Shown here one piece after another: positions 45,361 to 53,431 of a stretch of 64,000 nucleotides of DNA; the stretch's first letter is position 1; the number at the start of each line of letters is the position of its first letter. This DNA comes from Streptomyces sp. NBC_00820 (GTDB lineage Bacteria; Actinomycetota; Actinomycetes; Streptomycetales; Streptomycetaceae), in NCBI RefSeq assembly GCF_036347055.1, contig NZ_CP108882.1, positions 1,866,001 to 1,930,000 of the forward strand. Reading direction: 5' to 3'. Under the pieces are notes generated by a model, which saw nothing but the letters and a program-made list of their open reading frames with translations, had not been told where the DNA came from and did not search any database. A program made the translations under genes and the position numbers.

Positions 45361-47022
45361 ATGGACAGCGGTACGGCGAGCGGAGCCGCCACTCAGGATG
45401 CCGGGATCACGGTCCGGCGGGCCCTGGAGCTGCCGGGGCTGCGCAGCGGGCTGCCGGAGATCCTGGCGGGCGCCGACCGGCTGGACCGCACCGTGCGCTG
45501 GGTGCACGCGGGCGAGGTGCCGAACATCGCGTCGCTGCTCAAGGGCGGCGAACTGCTGCTGACCACCGGCTACGGCGTGGGCACGCGCCCGGCGGAGCAG
45601 CGGGCGTTCGTGCGCACGCTCGCCGAGCGGGGCATCGCGGCCCTGGTGGTGGAGCTGGGCCCGCGCTTCACCCGGCTGCCCGCGGCCCTGGTGGACACCG
45701 CGCGCGGCGCCGGGCTGCCGCTGGTGCAGCTGCACCGCGAGGTGCCGTTCGTGGCCGTCACCGAGGAGATCCACACCGAGATCGTCAACGGGCACTACGC
45801 GCTGCTGCAACGGGCGGAGGAGGTGCACCGGCGGTGCACCGAGGCGCTGCTGGGCGGGGGCGGGGTGCCGCAGGTGCTGGACATCCTGGCCGGCTTCAGC
45901 GCCAACCCGGTGTTCCTGGAGACGGCGGACGGCCGGCTGCTGTACGCCGCCGGGCCCGGCCCCGAGGGCGCGGATCCGCTTCAGGTGTGGGAGGGACTGC
46001 GGGGACCGCACAAGGACGTGCCGCCGCTGGCCGGTTCGGTGCTCGTGGACGTGCCGGGCGGCGGGCCGGGCGGCGGCCCCGGTGCGGGGCCGGGGGCGGT
46101 GCGGGCCCGGCTGGTGCTGCTGCCGGTGCGGGCGCCGCTGGCTCCGGTGCACCGGATCGCCGCCGAGCGGGCCGCGGGGATCCTGGCCGTGGTGCTGATG
46201 CAGGCCCGTCAGGAGGAGGAGCTGGCGGCGCGCGGCCGGGGCGATTTCCTCACCGACCTGGCCGAGGGCCGGATCACCGCCGAGGCCGCCCCGGCGCAGG
46301 CCCGCGTCCTGGGCTTCAAGCCCGGCGACAGCCCGCTGCTGCCGGTGGTCATGCGGGTCGGGGATTCCCTCTCGCCGGGCGGGGGCTGGGCGGTGCTGGC
46401 GCGCGCGGTGGGCGAGGAGCTGGCCGCGGTGGGGGTGCCGGTGCTGCTGGGCGTGCGGCCGGTCGAGGGCCGGGTGCCGGTGCTGCTGGGGCTGCGCGCG
46501 GAGGCGGAGCGGCCGGCGGTCGCCGACCGGGTGGCGGCGGCCCTGAGGGCGGGTGTGGAGCGGGCGGGGATGCGGCGCCCCGGTTCCCCGCCGCCGGTCG
46601 TGGTGGTCGGCGTCGCGGGCGGGTGGGCTGCCGCGTCGGCGGGGCTGCGGCACGCGGCGGAGACGGCGGCCGCGGCGCAGGGGCTGCCCGACCGGCCCTG
46701 GTACGACGCCCGCCGCCTCGACACCGATCTGCTGCTGTGGCGGCTGCGCGGCCACCCGGACCTCGCGGCCTTCGTGGACCGGGCGATCGGCCCGCTGCGC
46801 GACCACGACCACCGCGCCAAGCCGCCGCTGCTGCCCACCCTGGAGACCTACCTCGCCCACGCGGGCCGCAAGGCCGAGACCGCCCGCGAACTGCACCTCA
46901 ACCGCCAGACCCTCTACAACCGGCTCGCCCGCATAGGCGAGTTGCTGGGCACCGACCTCGACGACCCGCAGACGGTCCTGGCGTTGAGCCTCGCCCTGCG
47001 CGCACGCCGGCACGTGCCGTAG
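45361..47022 (+). CDS. PucR-family transcriptional regulator
   Basis: A 553-residue regulator: PucR domain at the N-terminus (about 15-145, G-E-V-P-N-I-A-S-L-L-K-G-G-E-L-L-L-T-T-G), a central GGDEF-like region, and a C-terminal HTH of the PucR/CdaR type (Y-L-A-H-A-G-R-K-A-E-T-A-R-E-L-H-L-N-R with N-R-L-A-R-I). A Gly/Pro-rich loop occurs near residues 235-248. The ATG at 45361 lacks a ribosome site, but TAGCGT (45348-45353) ends 7 nt upstream, so the mRNA is probably leaderless. It may control the preceding oxidoreductase. Confidence 0.9.
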   Translation: MDSGTASGAATQDAGITVRRALELPGLRSGLPEILAGADRLDRTVRWVHAGEVPNIASLLKGGELLLTTGYGVGTRPAEQRAFVRTLAERGIAALVVELGPRFTRLPAALVDTARGAGLPLVQLHREVPFVAVTEEIHTEIVNGHYALLQRAEEVHRRCTEALLGGGGVPQVLDILAGFSANPVFLETADGRLLYAAGPGPEGADPLQVWEGLRGPHKDVPPLAGSVLVDVPGGGPGGGPGAGPGAVRARLVLLPVRAPLAPVHRIAAERAAGILAVVLMQARQEEELAARGRGDFLTDLAEGRITAEAAPAQARVLGFKPGDSPLLPVVMRVGDSLSPGGGWAVLARAVGEELAAVGVPVLLGVRPVEGRVPVLLGLRAEAERPAVADRVAAALRAGVERAGMRRPGSPPPVVVVGVAGGWAAASAGLRHAAETAAAAQGLPDRPWYDARRLDTDLLLWRLRGHPDLAAFVDRAIGPLRDHDHRAKPPLLPTLETYLAHAGRKAETARELHLNRQTLYNRLARIGELLGTDLDDPQTVLALSLALRARRHVP

Positions 47023-47043
47023 GACGACCTGGGGCCTGGCGCT

Positions 47044-47211
47044 CTAGGGGGTGTCGTTTGGATCAGTTCGGGTCCGCGACGCCCGGCACGGCACGTCGCC
47101 GCGTTGTCGGATCAGCCGAGTACGTCCGGTACGCGGCAGATCCTCCGCCTTGCGAGGCACCGCACCGGACGCCGCGGCCTGATCCGACCTGATCCAAACG
47201 ACACCCCCTAG
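47044..47211. mobile_element. MITE-like element (168 bp) with 23-bp perfect terminal repeats
   Basis: Perfect 23-bp inverted ends, 47044-47066 and 47189-47211, each terminating in CTAG, flank about 120 bp without coding capacity. The inner part repeats GTCGGATCAG/CTGATCCGAC pieces. The end sequence GGGGTGTCGTTTGGATCA is, from memory, of the kind seen on Streptomyces insertion sequences. If CTAG is the duplicated target, insertion occurred exactly at the TAG stop of the next gene, preserving it. Confidence 0.85.
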
Positions 47212-48380
47212 GCCAGCGGTCTGGGCTGGGTCAATTCGTCGTACACGCTGAGGACTTGAGCCACCGCCTCGTCCTCGGTCGGCCAGCCGGCGGCCTGTCG
47301 CGCGCCCCGCTCCCGGAGCAGTTCGAGCCGCCCGGGGTCCGCGAGCAGTCGTACGACCGTGTCCGCGAGGGCCTTCGCGTCTCCGTACGGGACGAGCTCG
47401 GCCCCGTCGCCGACGAGGTCCGGGACTCCCCCGACAGCGGTGGCGACGAGCGGCACGCGCGCGTGGAGCGCTTCCTGGGCCAGCACGGAGCGGGACTCCC
47501 ACCTGCTGGTCAGCAGCGCCAGATCGGCGGCGGCGAGCAGTTCCGGCACGTCGTCGCGGGTGCCGAGGAGCCGGACCGGCAACTCCTCGTCCTCGATCCG
47601 CCGTTGCAGCTCCGGCCGCAGCGGCCCCTCCCCCGCGACGACGACCAGCGGCATCGGGTCCAGTGCCCGCCAGGTCCGGGCCGCGTCCAGCAGGACGTCG
47701 TAGCCGCGGTGCCGGTCGAGGGAGCCGACCGCCATGAGCAACGGGCGTCCGATGGCGCCGAGTTCGGCCCGGATCTTGGGGCGCAGCCGGTCGGGGTCGT
47801 CGGCGTCGGCCGGTTGGCGCCGGCCCGGCAGGGCCACGGCGCCGAGCCGGGCGTCCCGCGCGCCCGTGCGGCGGGCCCGGTCCACCAGGTCGGAGGTGGT
47901 GCCCAGCACCACGGCGGCCGTCCGCGCCACGCGCCGCTCCAGCAGGCGCAGCAGATGGGCCCGCGCGCCCTCGGCATGTGCCCGGTTGTGCCAGGTGACC
48001 ACCAGCGGGGTGGTGCGGCCTCCGAGGGCCAGCACGGCGCGGAAGGAGGCGTGCAGCCCGTGCGCGTGGACCAGGTCGGCGTGGGCGCAGGCCGCCCGGA
48101 GCGCGGCCACGGAGGCCGGGTCGCTGCTGCGGGGGACGTGGACGTGCTCGGCGCCGGCCCCGGTGAAGTCGTAGGCCCGGTCGGCCTCGGCGGGAGCGCA
48201 CACGGTGACCCTCACGCCCCGGGCGACGAGCCCGTCCGCCAGGGAGCGCACGTGCGCGCTGCTGCCGGCGTTGCCCCCGCCCAGCACCTGCACGGTGCGC
48301 AGCGGCGACAGGCCGTGCGGTGCGTTGCTGCTCACGGGGCTCACGGGGCCGGGGCTCCTGGCTAGGCGCGGGAAGGACAC
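47208..48380 (-). CDS. GT4-type glycosyltransferase
   Basis: A 390-residue retaining glycosyltransferase with GT-B fold. R-T-V-Q-V-L-G-G-G-N-A-G-S-S-A-H-V opens the acceptor domain; the donor domain has V-G-S-L-D-R-H-R-G-Y-D-V-L-L and E-S-R-S-V-L-A-Q-E-A-L-H-A, the E-x7-E region. The donor sugar is unknown. The stop TAG lies within the CTAG edge of the MITE-like element. The GTG at 48380 is near TACGTT (48391-48386) and may be leaderless; a GTG about 17 codons inside is another possible start. Confidence 0.85.
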   Translation of the reverse strand: MSFPRLARSPGPVSPVSSNAPHGLSPLRTVQVLGGGNAGSSAHVRSLADGLVARGVRVTVCAPAEADRAYDFTGAGAEHVHVPRSSDPASVAALRAACAHADLVHAHGLHASFRAVLALGGRTTPLVVTWHNRAHAEGARAHLLRLLERRVARTAAVVLGTTSDLVDRARRTGARDARLGAVALPGRRQPADADDPDRLRPKIRAELGAIGRPLLMAVGSLDRHRGYDVLLDAARTWRALDPMPLVVVAGEGPLRPELQRRIEDEELPVRLLGTRDDVPELLAAADLALLTSRWESRSVLAQEALHARVPLVATAVGGVPDLVGDGAELVPYGDAKALADTVVRLLADPGRLELLRERGARQAAGWPTEDEAVAQVLSVYDELTQPRPLA

Positions 48381-48766
48381 GAGGGAACGTACAGAAGGTA
48401 GCGGGCAAAAAGAGGGGGAAGGACGTACCGCGCGCGCCTCTCGCGCGGACCGCGTTCCCTGCCAAGCATGCCAGGACGTACGGCCGTTCCGGGAAACGCG
48501 GGGAGTGGCACAGCGCGGCAGGCGGGGGCAATGCGCCGCAGCACGTCACTCACACGGGTGAAGCAATGCCCTGCCCGGCCGAACGGCGTCGCACCCGTAC
48601 CGCGAGGTCAGCGGCGCGCAGGGGCCGCGCCCGTGCCCTCACCCGGTCCTCGCACGCGCCGTACGCCCACGCGATCCCGGCAGCCGGCGACGGCCACCGA
48701 CACGACGGCACGGCCGAGGACGGCACGCGCGCCCACCGGCCGCACAGGACGGGGCGGCACAGTCCC
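48381..48766. other. Spacer upstream of the glycosyltransferase gene
   Basis: About 390 bp. Apart from TACGTT (48391-48386, minus strand) I see no promoter, palindrome or credible small gene. Confidence 0.3.
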
Positions 48767-48820
48767 GTGGTTCTCGTGGTTCTCGTGGTACTCGCAGCTC
48801 TCGCAGTTCTCTTAGTTCTC
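48767..48820. repeat. Six 9-bp tandem units spanning the recN stop codon
   Basis: Plus-strand units GTGGTTCTC (twice), GTGGTACTC, GCAGCTCTC, GCAGTTCTC and TTAGTTCTC run without gaps. The last unit is the final Glu-Asn codons plus TAA of recN, so the array grew outward from the stop codon. Confidence 0.9.
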
Positions 48821-50542
48821 GCCCCGGGCCGTGGCCAGCAGTTCCTCCGCGTGGGCCCGGGCCGTCTCGGAGTCCTCCTGGCCGGCCAGCATCCGGGACA
48901 GCTCGCGGACGCGTTCCTCGCCCTCCAGGACCTTCACGCCGGACCGGGTGACCGTGCCGTCGTTGGTCTTCTCGACCAGCAGCTGCCGGTCGGCGAAGGC
49001 GGCGACCTGGGGAAGGTGGGTGACGACGACGACCTGCGCGGTCCGGGCGAGCTTCGCCAGGCGGCGTCCGATCTCGACCGCGGCCTTGCCGCCGACGCCG
49101 GCGTCGACCTCGTCGAAGAGATAGGTCGGCACCGGGTCGGTGCCCGCGAACACGACCTCCACGGCGAGCATCACACGGGACAGCTCACCACCGGACGCGC
49201 CCTTGGCGATGGGCCGCGGCGGGGCGCCCGGGTGCGGGGCGAGCAACAGCTCGACCTCGTCCACGCCCGAGGGCCCGTAGGCGACCGTGCGGCCGCCGAC
49301 CTCGACGCCTTCGGGGTCCTCGGTCTGCCGGATGTCGAAGGACACGCGCGCGTGGGGCATCGCCAGCGAGGCCAGCTCTGCGGTCACGGCGGCGGCGAAC
49401 CGCTCCGCGGCCTCCGTCCGGGCGTCCGTCAACGCCTGTGCCAGACCGCCCAGTTCGGCACGGAGTACGTCCCGTTCGGCGGCCAGTTCGCCGATCCGCT
49501 CGTCGTCGCCGTCCAGCTCGGTCAGCCGCGCGGCGCTCTGCTCGGCCCAGGCGAGGACGGCGGCGACGTCGGCGCCGTACTTGCGGGTGAGGGCGGTCAG
49601 CGCGGCCCTGCGCTCCTCTACGGCTGCGAGCCGCCGCGGGTCGGCGTCCAGGTCGTCGGCGTACCCGGCCAGCTCACCGGACACGTCACCGAGCAGGATC
49701 CCGATCTCGCCGATCCGGTCGGCGAGCACGGCCAGCTCGGGGTCGTGGGAGCGGACGGCCTCCAGGGCCCGGTGGGCGCCCGCGACGAGCGTCGCGGCGT
49801 CGATCCCCTCGGGGTCCTCGGGGTCTCCGGCGAGCGCGCCGTGCGCGGCGGTCGCGGCGGACGACAGCGCCTCGGCGTGCCCGAGCCGCTCCGCCTCCTC
49901 CGCCAGCTCGGCGTCCTCCCCGGCGCGCGGCTCGACCCCGGCGATCTCGTCGAGGCCGTAGCGCAGCATGTCGGCTTCCTGGGCACGCTCACGCGCGCGC
50001 GTGACGATCTCCTCCAGCTCGGCGGAGACGGCCCGCAGCCGCCGGTAGGCCTCGGTGTACTCGGCCAGCGGCTTCGCGACGGCGGCCCCGGCGTACCGGT
50101 CGAGCGCCTGCCGCTGCCGGGACAGCTTCAGCAGCCCCTGCTGGTCGGTCTGCCCGTGTACGGCCACCAGGTCGTCGGCCAGCTCGGACAGCAGCCCCAC
50201 GGGCACGCTGCGCCCGCCCAGGTGGGCCCGCGACCGGCCCTCGGCGGAGACGGTGCGGCTGATCAGCAGGGCACCGTCGTCCAGCTCGGCCCCGGCCTCC
50301 TCGGCCCGTAGGACGGCGGCGGCGTCAGCGGGTACGGCGATCCGCCCCTCGACCACCGCCTTCTCGGCCCCGAGCCGCACGAGCGCCGGGTCGGCCCGGC
50401 CGCCGAGCAGCAGGCCCAGGCTCGTGACCACCATGGTCTTGCCCGCACCTGTCTCACCGGTGACCGCGGTGAACCCCGGCGACAGCTCGACGACGGCATC
50501 GTCAATGACCCCGAGCGACCGTATCCGCATCTCCTCCAACAC
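48812..50542 (-). CDS. recN: DNA repair protein RecN
   Basis: A 576-residue SMC-like ATPase of double-strand break repair. It begins L-E-E-M-R-I-R-S-L-G-V-I-D-D-A and has Walker A G-E-T-G-A-G-K-T (29-36), long coiled-coil arms (about 150-370), signature K-G-A-S-G-G-E-L-S-R and Walker B Y-L-F-D-E-V-D-A-G-V-G-G. The GTG at 50542 lies 7 nt after TATGGT (50555-50550), fitting a leaderless mRNA; an ATG at 50554 would lie inside the -10. It follows NAD kinase and tlyA on the same strand, a conserved order, but a palindrome-rich 197-bp gap separates it from NAD kinase. Confidence 0.95.
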   Translation of the reverse strand: MLEEMRIRSLGVIDDAVVELSPGFTAVTGETGAGKTMVVTSLGLLLGGRADPALVRLGAEKAVVEGRIAVPADAAAVLRAEEAGAELDDGALLISRTVSAEGRSRAHLGGRSVPVGLLSELADDLVAVHGQTDQQGLLKLSRQRQALDRYAGAAVAKPLAEYTEAYRRLRAVSAELEEIVTRARERAQEADMLRYGLDEIAGVEPRAGEDAELAEEAERLGHAEALSSAATAAHGALAGDPEDPEGIDAATLVAGAHRALEAVRSHDPELAVLADRIGEIGILLGDVSGELAGYADDLDADPRRLAAVEERRAALTALTRKYGADVAAVLAWAEQSAARLTELDGDDERIGELAAERDVLRAELGGLAQALTDARTEAAERFAAAVTAELASLAMPHARVSFDIRQTEDPEGVEVGGRTVAYGPSGVDEVELLLAPHPGAPPRPIAKGASGGELSRVMLAVEVVFAGTDPVPTYLFDEVDAGVGGKAAVEIGRRLAKLARTAQVVVVTHLPQVAAFADRQLLVEKTNDGTVTRSGVKVLEGEERVRELSRMLAGQEDSETARAHAEELLATARGEN

Positions 50543-50600
50543 GGAACAGACCATACGAGGTCCAGGGCGGTGAGCGCACATAGGGCGCCGATGTCACTCC

Positions 50601-50667
50601 GAGGGGGTCCCCTCCAAGGGGCCCCCTCCAAGGGGGGCCACCCCTGAGGGGGGCCACCCCGAGGGGC
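50601..50667. repeat. Array of nested G/C palindromes between NAD kinase and recN
   Basis: CCCCTCCAAGGGG (50609-50621) and CCCCCTCCAAGGGGG (50622-50636) are followed by two GGCCACCCC(T)GAGGGG units. Each can form a hairpin on either strand; together they may terminate leftward transcripts from nadK before the recN promoter. Confidence 0.75.
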
Positions 50668-50739
50668 GCGCGCAACCGCGCGACAAGCCGCGGCGGGAGC
50701 CGCGGCCGCCGATACACCTCGGCGCGCCCCCGTGATCCG

Positions 50740-51645
50740 CTAGTGCGGCGCTCCCCGCCACCCGGTGGTCGGCAGCGCGAACTTCGCCACGAGCCGGTCG
50801 GTGAAGGACGCGTGGTGCAGCCGGGCCAGCCTCACCGGCACGGCGCCCCGCCTGACCTCCACCCGGGCCCCGGGCGGCAGCTCGATGGTCCGCCGCCCGT
50901 CGCACCAGAGCACCCCCGGCGGGATGTGCGGCAGAACCTCCACGGCGAGCACCGAGTCCGGCGAGGTCACCAACGGCTTCGCGAACAGCGCGTGCGCGCT
51001 GATCGGCACCATCAGCAGCGCCTCCACCTCGGGCCACACCACGGGCCCGCCGGCGGAGAACGCGTACGCCGTGGACCCGGTGGGCGTCGACAGGACGATC
51101 CCGTCGCACCCGAACTCCGTGACCGGCCGCCCGTCGATCTCCAGCACGACCTCGAGCATCTTCTCGGCGCCGGCCTTCTGCACGGCCGCCTCGTTGAGCG
51201 CCCAGTCGGTGTGCACGATGTCGCCGTTGCGGTGCACGACGACGTCGATGGTCATGCGCTCCTCGACCTCGTACGACCGTGCCACCACCCGGTCGACCAC
51301 CCGGTCGAGGTCGTCCCGCTCGGCCTCGGCGAGGAACCCGACGCGCCCGAGGTTGACGCCGAGCATCGGGACCCCGGAGGCCCGCGCGAACTCGGCGCCG
51401 CGCAGCAGCGTGCCGTCGCCGCCGAGGACGATCAGCAGCTCACAACCGTCCAGGCACTGCGGTGTCGCCTCCTTGACGAGTTCCACCTCGTCGGACAACG
51501 GGATGTCGCACGCCTCCTCCTCCAGCACCCGCACCCCGATGCCGTTCCGCAGCAGGCCCTTCACGACGAGTTCCGCACTGCGGATCGCCGCGGGCCGCCC
51601 GGTGTGGGCGAGCAGGAAAACAGTTCGCGCTCGGTTCTGTGTCAA
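50740..51645 (-). CDS. nadK: NAD kinase
   Basis: A 301-residue enzyme making NADP from NAD. G-G-D-G-T (75-79) is the catalytic motif, followed by G-V-N-L-G-R-V-G-F-L-A-E and T-P-T-G-S-T-A-Y-A-F-S-A-G-G. The start is TTG at 51645, overlapping the tlyA stop as TTGA, with GGAGGGG 5-6 nt before it; no ATG/GTG gives a better fit. The gene is also called ppnK. Confidence 0.96.
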   Translation of the reverse strand: MTQNRARTVFLLAHTGRPAAIRSAELVVKGLLRNGIGVRVLEEEACDIPLSDEVELVKEATPQCLDGCELLIVLGGDGTLLRGAEFARASGVPMLGVNLGRVGFLAEAERDDLDRVVDRVVARSYEVEERMTIDVVVHRNGDIVHTDWALNEAAVQKAGAEKMLEVVLEIDGRPVTEFGCDGIVLSTPTGSTAYAFSAGGPVVWPEVEALLMVPISAHALFAKPLVTSPDSVLAVEVLPHIPPGVLWCDGRRTIELPPGARVEVRRGAVPVRLARLHHASFTDRLVAKFALPTTGWRGAPH

Positions 51646-52457
51646 CGCGGCCCCTCCGCCACTGCTCTCTCGACATCGGCCGGATCCAGCGGGGGAGCAC
51701 CGGCCGTCAGCCACAGGAAGTACTCGACATTGCCCGAGGGACCGGGCAGCGGGCTGGCGGTGACTCCACGCACCCCGAGCCCCAGTTCCCAGGCCTTCTC
51801 GGCCACTCCTCGCACGGCCTCCGCCCGCAGTTGCGGACTCCGTACGACACCCCCGCTGCCGAGCCGTTCCTTCCCCACCTCGAACTGCGGCTTGACCATC
51901 ATCACCAGGTCGGCGTCCGGCTTCACGCACCGCTTCAGGGCGGGCAGCACCAGCCCGAGCGGGATGAAGGACAGATCACCCACGACAAGATCCACAGGTT
52001 CTCCATCGATCGCGTCGATCGTCAACTCGCGTACGTTCGTACGGTCCTTGACGGTGACGCGTTCATCGCTCTGGAGAGACCACGCGAGTTGGCCGTAGCC
52101 GACGTCCACGGCGACGACGTGCGCGACGCCCGCGCGCAGCAGGACGTCGGTGAAGCCGCCGGTGGACGCGCCGGCGTCCAGCGCGCGCCGGCCCTCGACG
52201 GCGAGCCCCTGCGGCACGAAGGCCTCCAGCGCGCCGGCCAGCTTGTGGCCGCCCCGGGAGACGTAGTCCGGGTCGCCGTCGTCGGCCTGGACCACGATCG
52301 CCGCGGCGGTCTCCACCTGGGTGGCCGACTTGGTCGCCACGGTCTTGCCCACGGTGACCCGCCCGGCGGCGATCAGCTGGCCGGCGTGCTCACGCGAGCG
52401 CGCGAGCTTCCGGCGGACCAGCTCAGCGTCCAGACGACGGCGTGCGACTCCTGCCAC
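51642..52457 (-). CDS. tlyA: TlyA-type rRNA 2'-O-methyltransferase
   Basis: A 271-residue protein with an N-terminal S4 domain (R-R-L-D-A-E-L-V-R-R-K-L-A-R-S-R, to about 65) and an FtsJ-like SAM methyltransferase domain (D-A-G-A-S-T-G-G-F-T-D-V-L-L, V-D-V-G-Y-G-Q-L). Mycobacterial TlyA methylates 16S and 23S rRNA and sets capreomycin sensitivity. The GTG at 52457 follows AGGAG by about 10 nt. It is coupled to nadK. Confidence 0.94.
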   Translation of the reverse strand: MAGVARRRLDAELVRRKLARSREHAGQLIAAGRVTVGKTVATKSATQVETAAAIVVQADDGDPDYVSRGGHKLAGALEAFVPQGLAVEGRRALDAGASTGGFTDVLLRAGVAHVVAVDVGYGQLAWSLQSDERVTVKDRTNVRELTIDAIDGEPVDLVVGDLSFIPLGLVLPALKRCVKPDADLVMMVKPQFEVGKERLGSGGVVRSPQLRAEAVRGVAEKAWELGLGVRGVTASPLPGPSGNVEYFLWLTAGAPPLDPADVERAVAEGPR

Positions 52458-52514
52458 GTTCGGTTCAGCTCCTGCTTTTGGTACGACGATCGAAAAGGTG
52501 CGACCCGAAGGGTC

Positions 52515-52841
52515 TCACCGAGGGGCACCGGCCGGATACCGTGTGGGATCCGGAGGTCCTGGGCGGGCGTCGAGCGCGGTGAGCGCGTCGCGCAGCCCCT
52601 GGTGTACATCCTCGTACACCTCGAGGTGTCCGTCGGTGGCGAGGTGGCCGGCGTCGGCCAGCCGCTCCAGCCGGGCGTCGACCTCGGCGTCGCCGGTGGG
52701 GACGCGCGCGAGGCCCAGGGGGGCCGGGGCGGCGGGGTCGTACGCGGGCTCGGCCGCGCCATCGACGCCGGGACCGGCGGGAGGGCCGCCGGCACGCTCG
52801 GCCGCGGTGACGCTCTCTGCCCCGGACACGGACTCGCTCAT
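52515..52841 (-). CDS. Small conserved hypothetical protein
   Basis: A 108-residue acidic protein. The first 45 residues are disordered; the rest (P-T-G-D-A-E-V-D-A-R-L-E-R-L-A-D-A ... Y-E-D-V-H-Q-G-L-R-D-A-L) predicts two helices and is typical of a protein found before tlyA in actinobacteria. I do not know its function. The ATG at 52841 has TAGCGT 6 nt upstream and no ribosome site. It stops 57 bp before tlyA, so it may lead that operon. Confidence 0.7.
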   Translation of the reverse strand: MSESVSGAESVTAAERAGGPPAGPGVDGAAEPAYDPAAPAPLGLARVPTGDAEVDARLERLADAGHLATDGHLEVYEDVHQGLRDALTALDARPGPPDPTRYPAGAPR

Positions 52842-52847
52842 GCCCAG

Positions 52848-52875
52848 ACGCTACCGCGAACCACTGGGGTACCGT
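52848..52875. promoter_or_regulatory. Two interlocked divergent -10 boxes for leaderless genes
   Basis: TAGCGT on the minus strand (52853-52848) serves the gene at 52841, and TACCGT on the plus strand (52870-52875) serves the gene at 52884. Each -35 position falls on the other promoter's -10 (GACGGT and GACGCT), so the two should exclude one another. Confidence 0.5.
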
Positions 52876-52883
52876 CGTCCGCG

Positions 52884-53231
52884 ATGGCCACGATCGAGCA
52901 GTGCCGCGCCGCACTGGAGAAGCTTTCGGACAACATGCAGGGGGCCGAGGGCGATGTCCGCGCGGCCGCCGCCCTGGACCGTTCGGTGAGCTGTCATGTC
53001 ACCGACCTGGACGTCACCTTCGCCGGCCGTATGACCGGAGGCCGGATCCAGGTGGACGAGACCTACCCGGGGGCGCCCCGCGAGCGGGCCCGGATAAGAC
53101 TCGCCATGGCCGGCGACGACCTGGTGTCCCTGGTGGACGGCGGGCTGAACTTCGCGACCGCCTGGGGCTCGGGCCGGATCCGCCTGGAGGCGAGCCTGCT
53201 GGACCTGTTCCAGCTCAGAAAGCTCCTGTGA
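52884..53231 (+). CDS. SCP2 sterol-binding domain protein
   Basis: A 115-residue single-domain protein of the SCP2 fold. It begins with an amphipathic helix (A-T-I-E-Q-C-R-A-A-L-E-K-L) and ends with the typical G-L-N-F-A-T-A-W-G-S-G-R-I-R-L-E-A-S-L-L-style strand and helix. SCP2 domains hold hydrophobic ligands; the ligand here is unknown. The ATG is 8 nt after TACCGT, probably leaderless. Confidence 0.85.
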   Translation: MATIEQCRAALEKLSDNMQGAEGDVRAAAALDRSVSCHVTDLDVTFAGRMTGGRIQVDETYPGAPRERARIRLAMAGDDLVSLVDGGLNFATAWGSGRIRLEASLLDLFQLRKLL

Positions 53232-53431
53232 GGCGGGGCCGGGCCGACGGGTGTGACGCGGGCCCGGCTGGTGTGACGCGCGGCCGGCCGCTGTGAGCGG
53301 GGCGTGGGCGACGGCCGCAGCGGCCCGCTCCGCGCCCCTCTCGATCCGCGCGCCCCTCTCGGCCCTTCGCGTCGTCCTCGCGCTGTCGATCCCTCGCGCC
53401 GTCCTCGCGCCGTCGACCCCTGCGCGCCCGC

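Noticed and set aside
48468..48815. Plus-strand ORF of 115 codons upstream of recN's 3' end
   Set aside because: Its end is made of the 9-bp repeat array and its start is Arg/Pro/Thr-rich noise; no ribosome site or motif.
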